7,037 nucleotides of DNA from Acidobacteriota bacterium. Its GTDB lineage: Bacteria; Acidobacteriota; Thermoanaerobaculia; Multivoradales; JAHEKO01. The first letter of the stretch is position 1; each line of letters begins with the position of its first letter. Under the pieces are notes generated by a model. It was not told the origin of the DNA. It saw only the letters and a list, made by a program, of their open reading frames with translations, and did no database searches. Positions 6,588 to 7,037 of the stretch are shown piece by piece. Where the stretch lies: NCBI GenBank assembly GCA_006227875.1, contig SBFI01000434.1, positions 1-7,037 of the forward strand, in the 5' to 3' direction. The translations under genes and the position numbers were made by a program.

Positions 6588-7037
6588 GAGAGTGCCGTCA
6601 ACTCCGGAAATCGCACCCCGGCGACAAAAAGCTCGTTGAAGTCTCGACGCGCCGAGAGCTCGACGTACTCCACCCTCGACTTCAAATCACACGCCACCCG
6701 CCGCTCGCGAAACGAGAGCAGCGACATCTTGGCCCCTTCGGCGGCCACGTTGCCGACAAAGCGGATCTTCTCGACCGGCACCGGCGGCACCAGACCGATG
6801 ACACGCGCGCTCTCCGGGTCGATCGAGGAGCCGAACGATCCGGCCAGCATGACCTCCTCGAGATCACCCGTTTCGAGCCCGGTTCGCTCGAGCAAAACCC
6901 GTATCCCGGTCGCCACCGAGCTCATCGCCGACTGGAGCTCGCGGATGTCCTGCTGGGTCAGAACCACTTCGCCGGCCAGCACGAAAGCTCGGACGCCTTC
7001 CACCTCGCCAAGCCGATCATGCAACGGGTGATCCGGC
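6584..7037 (-). CDS. ASKHA-domain corrinoid activation protein (RACo/RamA-like), C-terminal part only
   Basis: The frame is open through the right edge, and the visible 150 or so residues are the C-terminal end of a protein usually 500-650 residues long. Seen are LTQQDIRELQ (the family's 'xTQKDIREIQ'), LAGSFGSSIDPESA (the phosphate/adenosine-type motif of the ASKHA fold), IGLVPPVP, KIRFVGNVAAEGAKM, and a terminal VEYVELS...DFNELFVAGVRFPE segment. Together these match the C-terminal domain of the DUF4445/RACo family. Family members carry an N-terminal [2Fe-2S] ferredoxin domain and use ATP to drive reduction of inactive Co(II) corrinoid proteins to Co(I). That N-terminal part lies beyond the window. 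A TTG at 7022-7024 could be read as a start but lies within the conserved domain and is not the real one. The gene is first in the visible operon, overlapping DUF1638 by 4 bases. Confidence 0.9.
   Translation of the reverse strand, partial: PDHPLHDRLGEVEGVRAFVLAGEVVLTQQDIRELQSAMSSVATGIRVLLERTGLETGDLEEVMLAGSFGSSIDPESARVIGLVPPVPVEKIRFVGNVAAEGAKMSLLSFRERRVACDLKSRVEYVELSARRDFNELFVAGVRFPELTALS

Noticed and set aside
6105..7031. A 308-codon plus-strand open frame opposite DUF1638 and the activase
   Set aside because: It runs antisense across two recognisable genes, which are coupled on the minus strand.

Overview
This is a GC-rich bacterial window with densely packed genes. It has six protein-coding genes plus a short two-helix membrane ORF. 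No rRNA, tRNA, CRISPR array or insertion sequence could be recognised. The gene families suggest a free-living or symbiotic environmental bacterium, for example Acidobacteriota, Myxococcota, Desulfobacterota or an uncultured relative. They are a CRTAC1-type FG-GAP/ASPIC protein, a non-pyrrolysine MttB-family methyltransferase with DUF1638 and an ASKHA corrinoid activase, and a tandem cyclase. The sequence alone does not fix the phylum.

Layout. (1) From the left edge to 1346 on the minus strand is a secreted FG-GAP/VCBS repeat protein with a C-terminal ASPIC/UnbV domain, cut by the window edge at its C-terminus. (2) A short divergent gap of 84 bases holds a GC-rich inverted repeat. (3) From 1431 to 2462 on the plus strand is a SAM-dependent methyltransferase of the dimerising O-methyltransferase (AdoMet_MTase family 2) type. 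(4) After a 38-base convergent gap, the rest of the window is one minus-strand block. In transcription order it holds the C-terminus of an ASKHA-fold ferredoxin/RACo-RamA-like protein, a DUF1638 protein, an MttB-family methyltransferase, an 86-residue ORF and a two-domain cyclase-family hydrolase. The 86-residue ORF looks like the two ends of a sodium:solute symporter joined together.

How the genes may work together. The activase, DUF1638 and MttB genes overlap by 4 bases each (ATGA), and the 86-residue ORF starts 3 bases after the MttB stop, so these four are almost certainly one transcript. Families of this kind support corrinoid-dependent demethylation of methylated amines. The MttB homologue would move a methyl group from a quaternary or tertiary amine to a corrinoid protein, and the ASKHA protein would reactivate the corrinoid after accidental oxidation to Co(II). 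DUF1638 is a frequent but uncharacterised partner. No corrinoid protein is visible; it may lie beyond the right edge. The cyclase follows after a 113-base leader. It may hydrolyse a related amide, lactam or ester-type compound, but the substrate cannot be read from the sequence.

The most unusual points are the tandem cyclase, whose first domain has lost most of its metal ligands while the second keeps them, and the apparently in-frame, internally deleted symporter in the middle of the operon. The methyltransferase at 1431 also lacks the usual catalytic histidine motif of its family.
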